Shown here: piece by piece, positions 10,176 to 19,080 of the stretch
Position numbering within the stretch: position 1 is the first letter of the stretch
How the letters are laid out: every line of letters begins with the position of its first letter
Assembly (NCBI RefSeq): GCF_006539825.1
Contig: NZ_BJNT01000015.1
Location: forward strand, 55,921-119,920
DNA length: 64,000 nucleotides
DNA from: Corynebacterium variabile
Lineage (GTDB): Bacteria; Actinomycetota; Actinomycetes; Mycobacteriales; Mycobacteriaceae
Reading direction: 5' to 3'
Notes under the pieces: model-generated
What the model was told of the DNA's origin: nothing
What the model saw: only the letters and a program-made list of their open reading frames with translations
The model's database searches: none
Made by a program: the position numbers and the translations under genes

Positions 10176-10248
10176 GGTGGCTGACGGGACTCGAACCCGC
10201 GACACCCAGGATCACAACCTGGTGCTCTACCAGCTGAACTACAGCCAC
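10176..10248 (-). tRNA. tRNA-His (GTG)
   Basis: The reverse strand folds into a full cloverleaf: acceptor GTGGCTG/CAGCCAC, D-arm beginning GTTCAGCTGGTAGAGC, anticodon loop TTGTGAT (anticodon GTG, histidine), and T-arm GCGGGTTCGAGTCCCGT. The discriminator is C and the base before position 1 is G, the encoded G-1 typical of bacterial tRNA-His. No CCA is encoded. Confidence 0.96.
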
Positions 10249-10319
10249 CATTGCTGCCCTCAAGCAGCGGGATTCATACTAGACCACGCCTGTCATCCAA
10301 GACAAAAGCGCAGGTAGGT

Positions 10320-10949
10320 CTAGCTGATCGGTGTCGCCGCCACTGCTGCGGCAGAGGCGGCGTCCACCGCGTCCTGGTCCGGAGCATCGGCGACGAAGGC
10401 GGCCCGACGGTAGTAGTCCAGCTCGCGGATGGACTCGAGAATGTCCGCCAGCGCGCGGTGCTGCATGCCCTTGGCCGGCTGGCCGCTGTAGACCCGCGGG
10501 TACCAGCGTCGGGTGAGCTCCTTGATGGAGGAGACGTCGATCATCCGGTAGTGCAGGAAGTTGTCCAGGTCAGGCATGTATTTCGCGATGAACTTCCGGT
10601 CGGAGGCGATGGAGTTGCCGCACAGCGGCGCCACGCCGGAGGACGCCACGAACTGCCTGATGTACTCCACGACCTGCTTCTCGGCGTCCGCCACGGAGAC
10701 GGTCGACTGCCGGATCTCCTCGGTCAGCCCCGAGGTCCCGTGCATCTTCGTCACGAAGTCGTCCATCTCGGCCAGCTCGTCCTCTGTGGCGTGGATGACG
10801 ATGTCGATGCCCTTGTCGAGGGGCTTGAGCTCTGCGTCGGTGACGACGACGGCGATCTCCACGAGGACGTGGCGGGAGGTGTCCAGCCCGGTCATCTCGC
10901 AGTCCGCCCACACGAGGCGGTCGATCTTGGCGGTCTGGTTCGGTGTCAT
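10320..10949 (-). CDS. orn: Oligoribonuclease (DEDDh 3'-5' exoribonuclease)
   Basis: A 209-residue DEDD exonuclease that degrades 2-5 nt RNA and pGpG-type dinucleotides to mononucleotides. ExoI motif [10 protein letters not shown] gives Asp16 and Glu18; ExoII is in [12 protein letters not shown]; ExoIII is [11 protein letters not shown], with the catalytic His and Asp. The C-terminal Ala-rich tail ([12 protein letters not shown]) is short and unusual. The start is the ATG at 10949; the longer open frame lies inside the upstream SDR gene. It follows that gene by 26 bases on the same strand and so is probably co-transcribed with it. Confidence 0.94.
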   Translation of the reverse strand: MTPNQTAKIDRLVWADCEMTGLDTSRHVLVEIAVVVTDAELKPLDKGIDIVIHATEDELAEMDDFVTKMHGTSGLTEEIRQSTVSVADAEKQVVEYIRQFVASSGVAPLCGNSIASDRKFIAKYMPDLDNFLHYRMIDVSSIKELTRRWYPRVYSGQPAKGMQHRALADILESIRELDYYRRAAFVADAPDQDAVDAASAAAVAATPIS

Positions 10950-10975
10950 GTCTTCTTCTCTCTGGTCTTCTGCCG

Positions 10976-11812
10976 TCATTCGTCGGCCATCCGGGCGTAC
11001 GCCTTCCCCATCAGCGGGGCGGTGATCCGGCGCGGCAGGTAGGTCGACAACACGTTGGCGACCTTCGACAGCCCGCCGGGGACGACGCGTAGCTTGTTCG
11101 CGGCCAGCGCCTCGAGCGTCTCGGTCGCACAGTCCGGGTAGGTCGTCCACACGAAGTCCGGGGTGGCACGGTCAACGATGGTACGCGCGGCGTCCTCCTT
11201 GACCTCCTCGCGCACCGGGCCGGGGGCCAGCAGGGTGCAGCTCACCCCCGTGCCCTTCAGCTCGTAGTGCAGTGCCTCGGTGAAGGTGTTGACCATGGCC
11301 TTCGTGCCCACGTAGGTCGCGTTGTTCGGGATCGCGGCATTGCCGGCGACGGAACCGACGTTGACGATCCCGGCGTCCCCACCGGCCACCATGCCCGGCA
11401 GGACCGCGGCGGTGAGCTCGAAGACGGCGGTGGCGTTGAGCTCGAACTGGGTGCGCTCGTAGGCGGGGTCGAGCTTCCGGAACTCGCCGAAGGTCGCCAC
11501 GCCGGCGGAGTTGACGATGATGCTCACGTCGCGTCTTTCCAGTTCCTCGATGAGGACGCCGCGCGCCCCGGCGTCCGCCAGATCGCAGGGGTGGATCTCG
11601 ACGGCGACGTCCCGGCCCTCGGCGACCAGCGTGTCGCGGACCAGCTCCATCGGGCCGGTGGTGCGTGCGACGAGCAGGAGGTTGTGTCCGCGACGACCCA
11701 GCTCCAGGGCGACCGCCTGTCCGATGCCGGAGGACGCCCCGGTCACCACGGCGACACGGTCGGGGCCGGGGGAGGGCAGGGCAGGAGACTTACGGGGCTT
11801 ACGTCGGAACAA
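10976..11812 (-). CDS. Short-chain dehydrogenase/reductase
   Basis: A 278-residue classical SDR. A basic N-terminus precedes the cofactor motif TGASSGIG (about 24-31); NSAGVA is the NAG-type motif; Ser lies in VGSVAG and the catalytic Tyr-Lys in YVGTK near residue 166. It should reduce or oxidise a carbonyl/hydroxyl substrate with NAD(P)(H). The substrate is unknown. The C-terminal region ([20 protein letters not shown]) fits the mycobacterial subgroup with a lipid-like substrate, which is inference only. It leads a likely operon with orn. Confidence 0.85.
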   Translation of the reverse strand: MFRRKPRKSPALPSPGPDRVAVVTGASSGIGQAVALELGRRGHNLLLVARTTGPMELVRDTLVAEGRDVAVEIHPCDLADAGARGVLIEELERRDVSIIVNSAGVATFGEFRKLDPAYERTQFELNATAVFELTAAVLPGMVAGGDAGIVNVGSVAGNAAIPNNATYVGTKAMVNTFTEALHYELKGTGVSCTLLAPGPVREEVKEDAARTIVDRATPDFVWTTYPDCATETLEALAANKLRVVPGGLSKVANVLSTYLPRRITAPLMGKAYARMADE

Positions 11813-11943
11813 CAGGGACTCCTGGGGCAGGGGACGGGAACGGGCGTTCCTCAGGCTACCTGCTGGGCCTGGCGGTGGCCGGAAGTCCGGTAGACGGTGT
11901 GGAAAGGCGTGTGGGAGACTCGCGGGGGTATCGGAGGTGAAGT

Positions 11944-11977
11944 AAACGGGGGTAAATTTCTGTCATGAACCCCGTTT
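11944..11977. promoter_or_regulatory. Inverted repeat between SDR and dicarboxylate transporter
   Basis: Perfect arms AAACGGGG (11944-11951) and CCCCGTTT (11970-11977) are separated by 18 bases. They lie in the 245-base divergent gap, about 80 bases before the transporter start. This could be an operator for the transporter or a weak hairpin; no gene is seen in the gap. Confidence 0.35.
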
Positions 11978-12057
11978 CATATGGCAGGTGATTAGTTTGT
12001 GCCCCTATCCCACCCTAGTGTGGGGCGCTGACGTTCCATACCATGAGAGGACATCCC

Positions 12058-13746
12058 ATGTCTCAGAAAGACGAGAATCCGACCACTCCGCCGGAACCTG
12101 AGGACGCCGCCCCCACCTCCGGTGCCGTGACCTTCGAGGACTCCGGTAAAGAGACCCCGCTCAACGCCTCGGACGCCGTGGAAAGTGCCATGGACGGCGA
12201 CGAGATCCGGGGTGGAGAGAGCGTGGAGCGAGCAGAGAACCGCAGGAAGTTCATCGGCCTGGGGGTCGGCCTTTTTCTCGCGGTGATCATCTACTTCATC
12301 TTCCCGTCGAACGGTGCCGACCTCGTCAACGATGCGGCACCCGACGCCGAGACCCCCTACGAGCTCAGTCCGATCCGGATCACCGCCGCGGTCATGGTGC
12401 TCATGGGTGCATGGTGGATGACCGGTGCCATCCCGCTGGCCGCCACCGCCATGGTCCCGCTCGTCGCATTCCCGGTCCTTCAGGTCGCCGAGATGGCAGA
12501 TGTCTCCGCACCCTACGCTGAGCCGACGATCTTCCTGTTCATGGGCGGATTCGTCCTCGCGCTGGGTATCCAGCGCTGGGGGCTGCACCGCCGGCTCGCC
12601 CTCATGGTGGTTCTTGCCGTGGGTACGAAGCCGAAGCAGCTCGTCCTCGGTTTCATGATCGCCACCGGCTTCATGTCCATGTGGGTGTCCAACACCGCCA
12701 CCGCGGTGGTCATGCTGCCGATCGGTATCTCTGTGCTGGCGCTGACCGCTGACAAAGTCGGCGGCCACGACAAGCAGAAGAAGTTCTCCACCGCCCTGAT
12801 GCTCGCCATCGCCTACGCCGCGTCGATCGGCTCGCTCGGCACGATCATCGGTACCCCGCCGAACGCCTTCCTCGCGGCCTACATGTCCGGCACGCACGGC
12901 ATCGAGATCGGCTTCGGCAAGTGGATGATGGTCGGCGTCCCGCTCGCCGCCGTCTTCACCGTCATCGCCTGGCTGGTCCTGGTCACCGTCTTCAAGCCGG
13001 AGATGAAGGAGATCCCCGGTGGTCGTGAGCTGATCAAGAAGGAGATCGACGACATGGGCAGGATGTCCCGTGCGGAGATCACCGCCGGCGTCATCTTCCT
13101 CATCACGGCCATCGCCTGGATCACCATCCCGCTGCTCGCCGAGTACACCAGCTGGTGGACGATCAGCGTGCCGGACGCTGCGATCGCGATGACCGCGGCT
13201 CTGCTCATGTACATCGTGCCCGTCAACAAGCGCGGTACCCGCGTCATGGACTGGGAACACTCCAAGGCCATCCCGTGGGATGTCCTGATCCTGTTCGGTG
13301 GCGGTCTGTCGCTGTCCACCATGGTCACCTCGTCCGGCCTCTCCCTGTGGATCGGTGAGATGGTCAAGGGCATGGAGGCCCTGCCGACCATCCTGCTGGT
13401 CTTCGCCATCGCCGCCGTCGTCCTGGCGCTCACCGAGTTCACCTCGAACACCGCCACCGCCGCGACCTTCATCCCGATCATGGGTGGTGTCGCCATCGGT
13501 ATCGGCCTCACCGGCGACGGCATCATCAACGTCCTCATCCTCGTCATTCCGACTGCGCTGGCCGCCACCTGTGCCTTCATGCTGCCGGTGGCGACCCCGC
13601 CGAACGCGATCGCCTACGGCTCCGGCTACGTCAGGGCCGGCGACATGCTCAAGGGTGGTATCTGGCTCAACCTCGTCGCAGTCTTCCTCATCACGATCAC
13701 CGTGTTCGCCCTGGCGGTGCCGGTCTTCGGCCTGACCTTTGGCTGA
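12058..13746 (+). CDS. DASS/SLC13 sodium:dicarboxylate symporter
   Basis: A 562-residue polytopic membrane protein of the divalent anion:Na+ symporter family. It takes up succinate, malate, fumarate or related anions with sodium. Two SNT-type motifs, SNTATAVVMLPIG and SNTATAATFIPI, mark the two repeat halves that bind Na+ and carboxylate, and TPPNA occurs in each half. The first 80 residues are an acidic, hydrophilic extension before the first helix. The start at 12058 has GAGAGGA seven bases upstream; the in-frame ATG at 12043 would overlap that site. Confidence 0.92.
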   Translation: MSQKDENPTTPPEPEDAAPTSGAVTFEDSGKETPLNASDAVESAMDGDEIRGGESVERAENRRKFIGLGVGLFLAVIIYFIFPSNGADLVNDAAPDAETPYELSPIRITAAVMVLMGAWWMTGAIPLAATAMVPLVAFPVLQVAEMADVSAPYAEPTIFLFMGGFVLALGIQRWGLHRRLALMVVLAVGTKPKQLVLGFMIATGFMSMWVSNTATAVVMLPIGISVLALTADKVGGHDKQKKFSTALMLAIAYAASIGSLGTIIGTPPNAFLAAYMSGTHGIEIGFGKWMMVGVPLAAVFTVIAWLVLVTVFKPEMKEIPGGRELIKKEIDDMGRMSRAEITAGVIFLITAIAWITIPLLAEYTSWWTISVPDAAIAMTAALLMYIVPVNKRGTRVMDWEHSKAIPWDVLILFGGGLSLSTMVTSSGLSLWIGEMVKGMEALPTILLVFAIAAVVLALTEFTSNTATAATFIPIMGGVAIGIGLTGDGIINVLILVIPTALAATCAFMLPVATPPNAIAYGSGYVRAGDMLKGGIWLNLVAVFLITITVFALAVPVFGLTFG

Positions 13747-13837
13747 TGACGGCCACAGGGGAGACCCCGGCCATCGGGCTGAAGGTTTGCGCCACCTGAT
13801 GTGCGACTGAGTATCCGGCCTTGTTAGCGTCACCCGT

Positions 13838-15013
13838 GTGTTGAATATGAGATCCCCTGAACCGGAGAAGCCCGCCCCGGGGAAGGGGACTCCGCAGAGC
13901 GACGGTGCGACCTCTGCCGCACCTGCCGCCCCGCGCACGACCTACGGCAGGCTCGGGTGGGTGGACGCCGCCAAGGGCCTCTGCATCCTCCTCGTCGTCG
14001 CAGGTCACGCGATCATCAACCTCAACAACAACGGGTACGCCACCGGCATCTGGGAGGAGATCAATCTCGTCATCGGCCCGGTGCGGATGCCGCTGTTCTT
14101 CCTCCTGTCCGGTCTCTTCGCCGCCAAGGCCCTCTCCGAGAGCTGGCGGAAGTTCGCTGACCGGCGCATCTGGGTGATGCTCTGGCTGCTCGTCCTGTGG
14201 GTGCCGATCCGGGAGACCTGGCTCGCGATGATCCCCCGCACCACGGTGGACCACAGTGACGACATCACCGCCCCGGCCGGACTCGACCCGGAGAACTGGG
14301 GACCCATGGTGGGCAGGATGCTCGAGGCCGTCCAGGGCCCGCCGAGTTACCTCTGGTTCCTCTACGCACTGGCACTGTTCGCCGTGCTGTCGAAGGCGAC
14401 CCGCCGCGTCCACCCCGTCCTCCAGATCCTCGTCGCCGGCGTGGTCGCGATGTACACCCCCGAACTCGACCTCGGGTGGCCGTGGAACGACATCCTCCAC
14501 ACCTACGTCTTCTATCTGGTCGGTATGTACGCCGCCCCGTGGATCCACCGGCTGGCACGCCTGCGCTCACTCCCGGTCATCCTCGGATCGACCGCCGTGT
14601 ACACGGCGGTGGGACTGCGGATCTACACCACCAACGACCACTTCAACCTGGGGCTCAACGGTCCGGTGAGACTCTTCCTCGCGTCTGTCGGCATCATCGC
14701 GGTGATCTCCGCGGTCTCGGCGCTGGAGGGATCACCACTGCTGCGTCCGCTGATCGCCGTCGGTTCCCGCACCCTGCCGGTGTTCATCATGCATATCATG
14801 GTGCTCGCGACCGTCATCTTCGTCGCCGACCTCGTGCTGCCGGGTGATCCCGGTCTGCCGCTGCAGCCGCTGATCCTGGCGGCCATTGTGGTGACGCTCT
14901 GCCTCGGCCTGCACAGACTGCTCACCGCCTGCGGTTTCGAATGGCTGTTCCGGCGTGCGGCGTGGACGCGACAGTGGTACCTCCGTCAGGTCAGTCGCTC
15001 TTCGGCAGCCTGA
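13838..15013 (+). CDS. Acyltransferase 3 family membrane protein
   Basis: A 391-residue protein with about ten hydrophobic helices after a 30-residue Pro-rich cytosolic tail. GWVDAAKGLCILLVVAGHA at the start of helix 1, with the conserved His, and then RMPLFFLLSGLFAA are the usual marks of the acyltransferase-3 family, which acylates sugars or lipids at the membrane. The substrate is unknown; cell-envelope glycans are plausible in this group. The start is uncertain: GTG at 13838 or ATG at 13847, with no Shine-Dalgarno sequence, so the message may be leaderless. Confidence 0.82.
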   Translation: MLNMRSPEPEKPAPGKGTPQSDGATSAAPAAPRTTYGRLGWVDAAKGLCILLVVAGHAIINLNNNGYATGIWEEINLVIGPVRMPLFFLLSGLFAAKALSESWRKFADRRIWVMLWLLVLWVPIRETWLAMIPRTTVDHSDDITAPAGLDPENWGPMVGRMLEAVQGPPSYLWFLYALALFAVLSKATRRVHPVLQILVAGVVAMYTPELDLGWPWNDILHTYVFYLVGMYAAPWIHRLARLRSLPVILGSTAVYTAVGLRIYTTNDHFNLGLNGPVRLFLASVGIIAVISAVSALEGSPLLRPLIAVGSRTLPVFIMHIMVLATVIFVADLVLPGDPGLPLQPLILAAIVVTLCLGLHRLLTACGFEWLFRRAAWTRQWYLRQVSRSSAA

Positions 15014-15101
15014 TGCGGACGAAACGGCGGCCGGTGGGGTATGAATCGATCGGAGTGGAAATCCTGCCCTGGTGGGTACCTGGGTGGATAGGCTGTGCCG
15101 C

Positions 15102-15758
15102 ATGACGGACACCTCCAGGGAAACCTTCACCGACACACTGGTCGTCGCCTCCATCGAGTCGGACGAAGCCGCCCCGCTGCTCGCCGAGCTCGAGTACGAG
15201 TACACCACCCGTTACGAGGACTATCACGGCTTCGACAAGGACGAAGACGCTCCCGAAGAGATCGACCTTTTTCCTCCTCTCGTCTTCTCTGAGCCTCTCG
15301 GCAGCCTGCTGCTTGTCCGACGCGACGGTCGCACCATTGCCGGTGGCGCCTTCATGTACCTCGACGAGGAGACCGCCGAGATCAAGCGCGTGTGGACCTC
15401 GACGTCCCACCATCGACAGGGGCTGTCGCGCAGGGTGATGGGTGCGCTGGAGTCAGCCGTGGCGGAGCGCGGCTACCGCCGGATCTACCTCACCACCGGA
15501 CCCCGTCAGCCGGAGGTCGTGAAGCTCTACCTGTCGTTGGGTTACACCCCGTTGTTCGACGTGAACGCGGACCCGGAGGACGTGGTCCACCTCGCCTTCG
15601 AGAAGGAGGTGGAGTCGTCGGGTGTACTGCCGGACATTCATCAGGACGCGGAAGACGCTGTGGTTGCCCGGGGGGCGGCACAACGCGACGAGGTTGAGGC
15701 GACCTACCGTTGGCGTCCGCGTCCGGAGCTCCGGCTCGTGGACCTCGACCGGAACTGA
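15102..15758 (+). CDS. GNAT-family N-acetyltransferase
   Basis: A 218-residue protein. The acetyl-CoA region is visible as AEIKRVWTSTSHHRQGLSRR followed by MGALESAVAERGYRRIYLTT and YLSLGYTPLF, the motif A/B layout of GNAT enzymes with RQGLSRR as the pyrophosphate loop. The C-terminal 45 residues (from about 175) lie beyond the usual fold. The substrate is unknown. The ATG at 15102 is chosen because the upstream in-frame GTG has no ribosome site. The gene ends 54 bases before the convergent tRNA-Arg. Confidence 0.8.
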   Translation: MTDTSRETFTDTLVVASIESDEAAPLLAELEYEYTTRYEDYHGFDKDEDAPEEIDLFPPLVFSEPLGSLLLVRRDGRTIAGGAFMYLDEETAEIKRVWTSTSHHRQGLSRRVMGALESAVAERGYRRIYLTTGPRQPEVVKLYLSLGYTPLFDVNADPEDVVHLAFEKEVESSGVLPDIHQDAEDAVVARGAAQRDEVEATYRWRPRPELRLVDLDRN

Positions 15759-15812
15759 CGGCGCGCGGCACCCCACCGTGACGCACGGTGCCCCCGGTAC
15801 TGCCGCCGATAG

Positions 15813-15886
15813 TGCCCCCGGCAGGATTCGAACCCGCGACCGACCGGGTAGAAACCGGATGCTCTCATCCACTGAGCTACGGAGGC
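15813..15886 (-). tRNA. tRNA-Arg (TCT)
   Basis: The reverse strand gives acceptor GCCTCCG/CGGGGGC (one G-T pair), D-arm TAGCTCAGTGGATGAGAGC, anticodon loop TTTCTAC (anticodon TCT, arginine AGA), T-arm GCGGGTTCGAATCCTGC, and discriminator A. It has 74 bases and no encoded CCA. Confidence 0.95.
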
Positions 15887-16017
15887 ATGCACGCCATCAG
15901 GTGTGCGAGACGACATATTAGCCGACGGGCATGTCGATCACCGAAGCAGGCCGACCGAAGAACCGACCGGCGCCCACGAATCGGAATCGGCAGATCACGC
16001 TAGTAATGTCGGGGATC

Positions 16018-18150
16018 ATGTCCGACACGTCCGACGCTGTCACCACGTCCCCCCGCCGCATCGGTTCCCCGGTCGGCCTCTACATCGGTGCAGCACTGCT
16101 CGCCGGTGTCGTCGCCGCGGTGATCGGGGCGGCCTTCCTCGGCCAGTCCCTCGACGCCCTCGGCCTCCCCGACCCGGGCTCTGCCACCACCTGGGGTCTG
16201 CCGCTGGTCCGTGGCATCGGTACCCTCGCCGCCTGCATCGGTATCGGTGGATTCCTCATGAGCGCCCTCGGCACCCCGCCGCGCAAGGACGGGTACCTGG
16301 ACGTCGACGGTTTCCGGGCCTCCCGCACCGGCACCTGGGGCATGGCCGCCTGGGCGGTCTGCGCCCTGCTGCTGATCCCGCTCTACCTCTCCGACGCCTC
16401 CGGCGCGCCCCTGTCCGACACGCTGAAGCCCGACATGTGGGGCACCGCGATCTCCCAGGTCTCCACCGCCGGGGCGATGCGCTGGATCGCGATCCTCGCA
16501 GGTCTCGCTGCCGTGCTCTCACTGTTCAGCCGGAAATGGATCTGGCAGCCGGTCTTCCTCGCCCTGTCGGTGATCTCCCTGGTCCCCATCGCGCTGGAGG
16601 GACACTCCGCCTCCGGCGGCGACCACGACTATGGCGTGAACTCCCTGCTCTGGCACATTGTCCTCGGCGCCCTGTGGATCGGGGGCCTCGCTGCCCTGGT
16701 CGCCCACGCCGCCCGCCGCGGTCCGCACCTGCCTGAACTGGTGAAGCGCTACTCGTGGCTGGCGATGGTGTGCATCATCGGTGTGACGGCGTCCGGCCTG
16801 ATCAACGCCGCGATCCGCCTGTCCTTCTCAGAATGGTTCACCACCGACTACGGTCGCGTCATCACGCTCAAGGCCGTGCTTACCGTCATCCTTGCGGCGT
16901 TCGGCTGGGCGCACCGCCGCTACATCATCCCGCAGCTCGAGACGGCCATGGACACGAAGGACGCCTGGTGGAAGCGTCCTTTCGTCCGCCTGGCTATCGT
17001 GGAGGTCCTCATCATGGCCGCCACCGTCGGTGTGGCGATCTCCCTGTCCCGCATCCCGCCGCCGGTGGAGTTCACCGCCGACATCTCCCCGGCGGAACTG
17101 ACCCTCGGGTTCGACCTCACCGAGCCGTTCTCCGTGTCGGCCGTGTTCACCCACTGGCGCTTCGACCTGATCTTCGGCACCGTCGCACTGCTCCTGCAGG
17201 CCGTGTACCTGTGGGCGTGGCGCGTCCTGCGCAAGCGCGGTGTGGAGTGGCCGGTCAGCCGGGTCATCTGGTGGACACTCGGCAATCTCACGCTCATCTT
17301 CGTCACCTGCTCCGGGCTGGGCCTGTACTCCATGGCGATGTTCGCCCCGCACATGCTGCAGCACATGATGCTGACCATGCTCATCCCGGTCTTCTGGGTG
17401 CTCGGCGGGCCGATGACGCTGCTGCTGCGCGCCCTGCCGCCGGCCGGGAAGAACGGCATCCAGGGGCCGCGCGAATGGCTGGTCGTGTTCATCAACAACC
17501 CGGTCTCGAGGTTCCTCACCAACCCGGTCGTCGCCGCGGTGCAGTTCGTCATCGGTTTCTATGCCCTGTACCTGTCCGACATGTTCGAGTGGATGGCGCA
17601 GGAGCATGCCGGCCACGTGTTCATGAACATCCACTTCCTCATCTCCGGTTACCTGTTCTACTGGGTGGCCATCGGGGTGGACGCCGCGCCGCGTCAGCTC
17701 AGTCCCTTCATGAAACTGCTGATGACGCTGGCGGCGATGGCCTTCCACGCCTGGTTCGGCATCGCGATGATGCAGATGTCCGAGCCGCTGGCCGAGGCGT
17801 ACTACCTGTCGCTGCAGCTGCCGTTCCCGGTGGACCTCATGGAGCAGCAGCACACCGGCGGCGCGATCGCCTGGGGACTCTCCGAGATCCCGCTGGTGCT
17901 GGTCAGCATCATGCATGGCGCGCAGTGGGCGAAGCAGGACAAGAAGGAGCAGAAACGGTTCGACCGCAAGGCCGACCGCGACGGGGACGCCGAGCTGGAG
18001 GCCTACAATGCGATGCTCGCCGGGCTGAAGACCGGCGAGAACTCCTCGCAGGCCGAGTACTACCGCGCCGAGTACCAGGGCGACGAGATCCAGGGCTTCA
18101 TGCACTCTGACAAGGCGAAGCGGGAGTACCGGCAGAAACACCGGGAGTGA
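16018..18150 (+). CDS. CopD-CtaG fusion: copper import / cytochrome oxidase assembly protein
   Basis: A 710-residue membrane protein with two halves. Residues about 1-370 resemble CopD (HIVLGALWIGGLAALV with its conserved His, then GRVITLKAVLTVILAAFGW). Residues about 385-650 are a caa3-type CtaG domain (MAMFAPHMLQHMMLTM, EHAGHVFMNIHFLISGY, with many His/Met that could bind copper). The pair should handle copper for cytochrome c oxidase assembly. This fusion is common in mycobacteria and corynebacteria. The C-terminal tail is charged and cytosolic. The ATG at 16018 follows GGGG by three bases. The gene stands alone between tRNA-Arg and ssb. Confidence 0.9.
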   Translation: MSDTSDAVTTSPRRIGSPVGLYIGAALLAGVVAAVIGAAFLGQSLDALGLPDPGSATTWGLPLVRGIGTLAACIGIGGFLMSALGTPPRKDGYLDVDGFRASRTGTWGMAAWAVCALLLIPLYLSDASGAPLSDTLKPDMWGTAISQVSTAGAMRWIAILAGLAAVLSLFSRKWIWQPVFLALSVISLVPIALEGHSASGGDHDYGVNSLLWHIVLGALWIGGLAALVAHAARRGPHLPELVKRYSWLAMVCIIGVTASGLINAAIRLSFSEWFTTDYGRVITLKAVLTVILAAFGWAHRRYIIPQLETAMDTKDAWWKRPFVRLAIVEVLIMAATVGVAISLSRIPPPVEFTADISPAELTLGFDLTEPFSVSAVFTHWRFDLIFGTVALLLQAVYLWAWRVLRKRGVEWPVSRVIWWTLGNLTLIFVTCSGLGLYSMAMFAPHMLQHMMLTMLIPVFWVLGGPMTLLLRALPPAGKNGIQGPREWLVVFINNPVSRFLTNPVVAAVQFVIGFYALYLSDMFEWMAQEHAGHVFMNIHFLISGYLFYWVAIGVDAAPRQLSPFMKLLMTLAAMAFHAWFGIAMMQMSEPLAEAYYLSLQLPFPVDLMEQQHTGGAIAWGLSEIPLVLVSIMHGAQWAKQDKKEQKRFDRKADRDGDAELEAYNAMLAGLKTGENSSQAEYYRAEYQGDEIQGFMHSDKAKREYRQKHRE

Positions 18151-18191
18151 GGCGTCCTCCCGTTCCGGGGAAACCGCAGGTGAGTGGAGGT

Positions 18192-18231
18192 TGTGGACAA
18201 CTCCTTTCCGATTCAGGCCGAGTTGTCCACA
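18192..18231. promoter_or_regulatory. Inverted pair of DnaA-box-like sites upstream of ssb
   Basis: The arms TGTGGACAACTC (18192-18203) and GAGTTGTCCACA (18220-18231) are a perfect 12-base inverted repeat with a 16-base spacer. Each arm contains TTGTCCACA, the sequence used as the DnaA box in mycobacteria. They lie about 160 bases before the ssb start in a 239-base gap with no other gene. Binding by DnaA is inference. Confidence 0.55.
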
Positions 18232-18389
18232 GCTTCCGGGCCGGTATTCGACAGATCCCGGGTGGTGGGGGACCATCTGCGGGCACCGGGGGAGAGGAGG
18301 CGGGGAACACCCCGCCGACCACCGGGAGTCGTCCGGCCGGTGCCGTGGCGCAGGTCCCGGGGCCGCGTTCCCGGGAGAGGGGGCTGACC

Positions 18390-18974
18390 ATGGCCACACA
18401 ACAGATGTCCGTGACGATGACGGGATTCGCGGCGGCGAACCCGGTCAGGAACTCGTCGATCATGAAGCTCGTGACGTTCCGCATGGCGTCCACCCCGCGG
18501 TGGAACACTGACGGAGAGTGGAAGGACGGCGGGACGCTGTTCATCGATGTCCAGTGCTGGGGGCGTCTCGGCGACCACGTCATGTCGTCCGTGGTGAGGG
18601 GCGCACCACTCGTCATCGCCGGACGCATGACCTCGTACTCCTTCAAGCCGGAGGACGGGCAGAAGCGGGCGGACGGGGAGCCCTTCACCGAGACGATCTG
18701 GCGGGTGACCGCGTCGAATGTCGGGCTGGACCTCAGCCATTCGCCGTCGACGTGGTCGCTGCGCGACAAGGTCAGGGAGAACCCGAACGGTGACGCGAAG
18801 AAGCCGGCCCCGGGCGAGAGTACGGGAGGCTACGCCACCGCCCTCGGGGAACCGTCCGATCCGGCCGCGGCGCCGACCTCAGGGCTCGGGGACGCGCAGG
18901 ACGCCCGGCCGCCCGCGGAGCCGGACGACGGAGAGCGCGAGCTGACCTCCGTCGGCCACGACACCCCGTTCTGA
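18390..18974 (+). CDS. ssb: Single-stranded DNA-binding protein
   Basis: A 194-residue SSB-family protein. The OB fold covers about residues 1-115 (MSVTMTGFAAANP, FIDVQCWGRLGDHV, PLVIAGRMTSYSF). The rest is a disordered Pro/Gly/Asp-rich tail. The extreme C-terminus reads GHDTPF, a weaker acidic tip than the DDDIPF-type end of replicative SSB, so this may be the secondary SSB paralogue. The Rv2478c-type SSB occupies the same place beside ettA in mycobacteria. The ATG at 18390 follows GAGAGGGGG by eight bases; the open frame upstream is not coding. Confidence 0.88.
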   Translation: MATQQMSVTMTGFAAANPVRNSSIMKLVTFRMASTPRWNTDGEWKDGGTLFIDVQCWGRLGDHVMSSVVRGAPLVIAGRMTSYSFKPEDGQKRADGEPFTETIWRVTASNVGLDLSHSPSTWSLRDKVRENPNGDAKKPAPGESTGGYATALGEPSDPAAAPTSGLGDAQDARPPAEPDDGERELTSVGHDTPF

Positions 18975-18984
18975 CCGATCGCCG

Positions 18985-19052
18985 ATCAAAATAACTGAGC
19001 ACGAATCCGTTGAACTCGGCAGTTCGCGCGATTCATGCTCAGTTATTTTGAT
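18985..19052. repeat. Long inverted repeat between ssb and the next gene
   Basis: Two 22-base arms (18985-19006 and 19031-19052) are reverse complements except at one position, around a 24-base spacer that itself contains GAAC/GTTC. The arms are AT-rich, unlike the flanks, and begin ATCAAAATAACTGAGC. The hairpin lies 10 bases after the ssb stop, so a terminator is the plain reading. The length and base composition would also suit a small mobile repeat. Confidence 0.7.
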
Positions 19053-19080
19053 GCAGGGCAGTCACAACCCCGGAAGCGAC

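Noticed and set aside
11992..13938. 648-codon reverse frame over the dicarboxylate transporter
   Set aside because: The forward strand has SNT motifs and membrane helices; the reverse frame is Asp/Arg/Gly low complexity.
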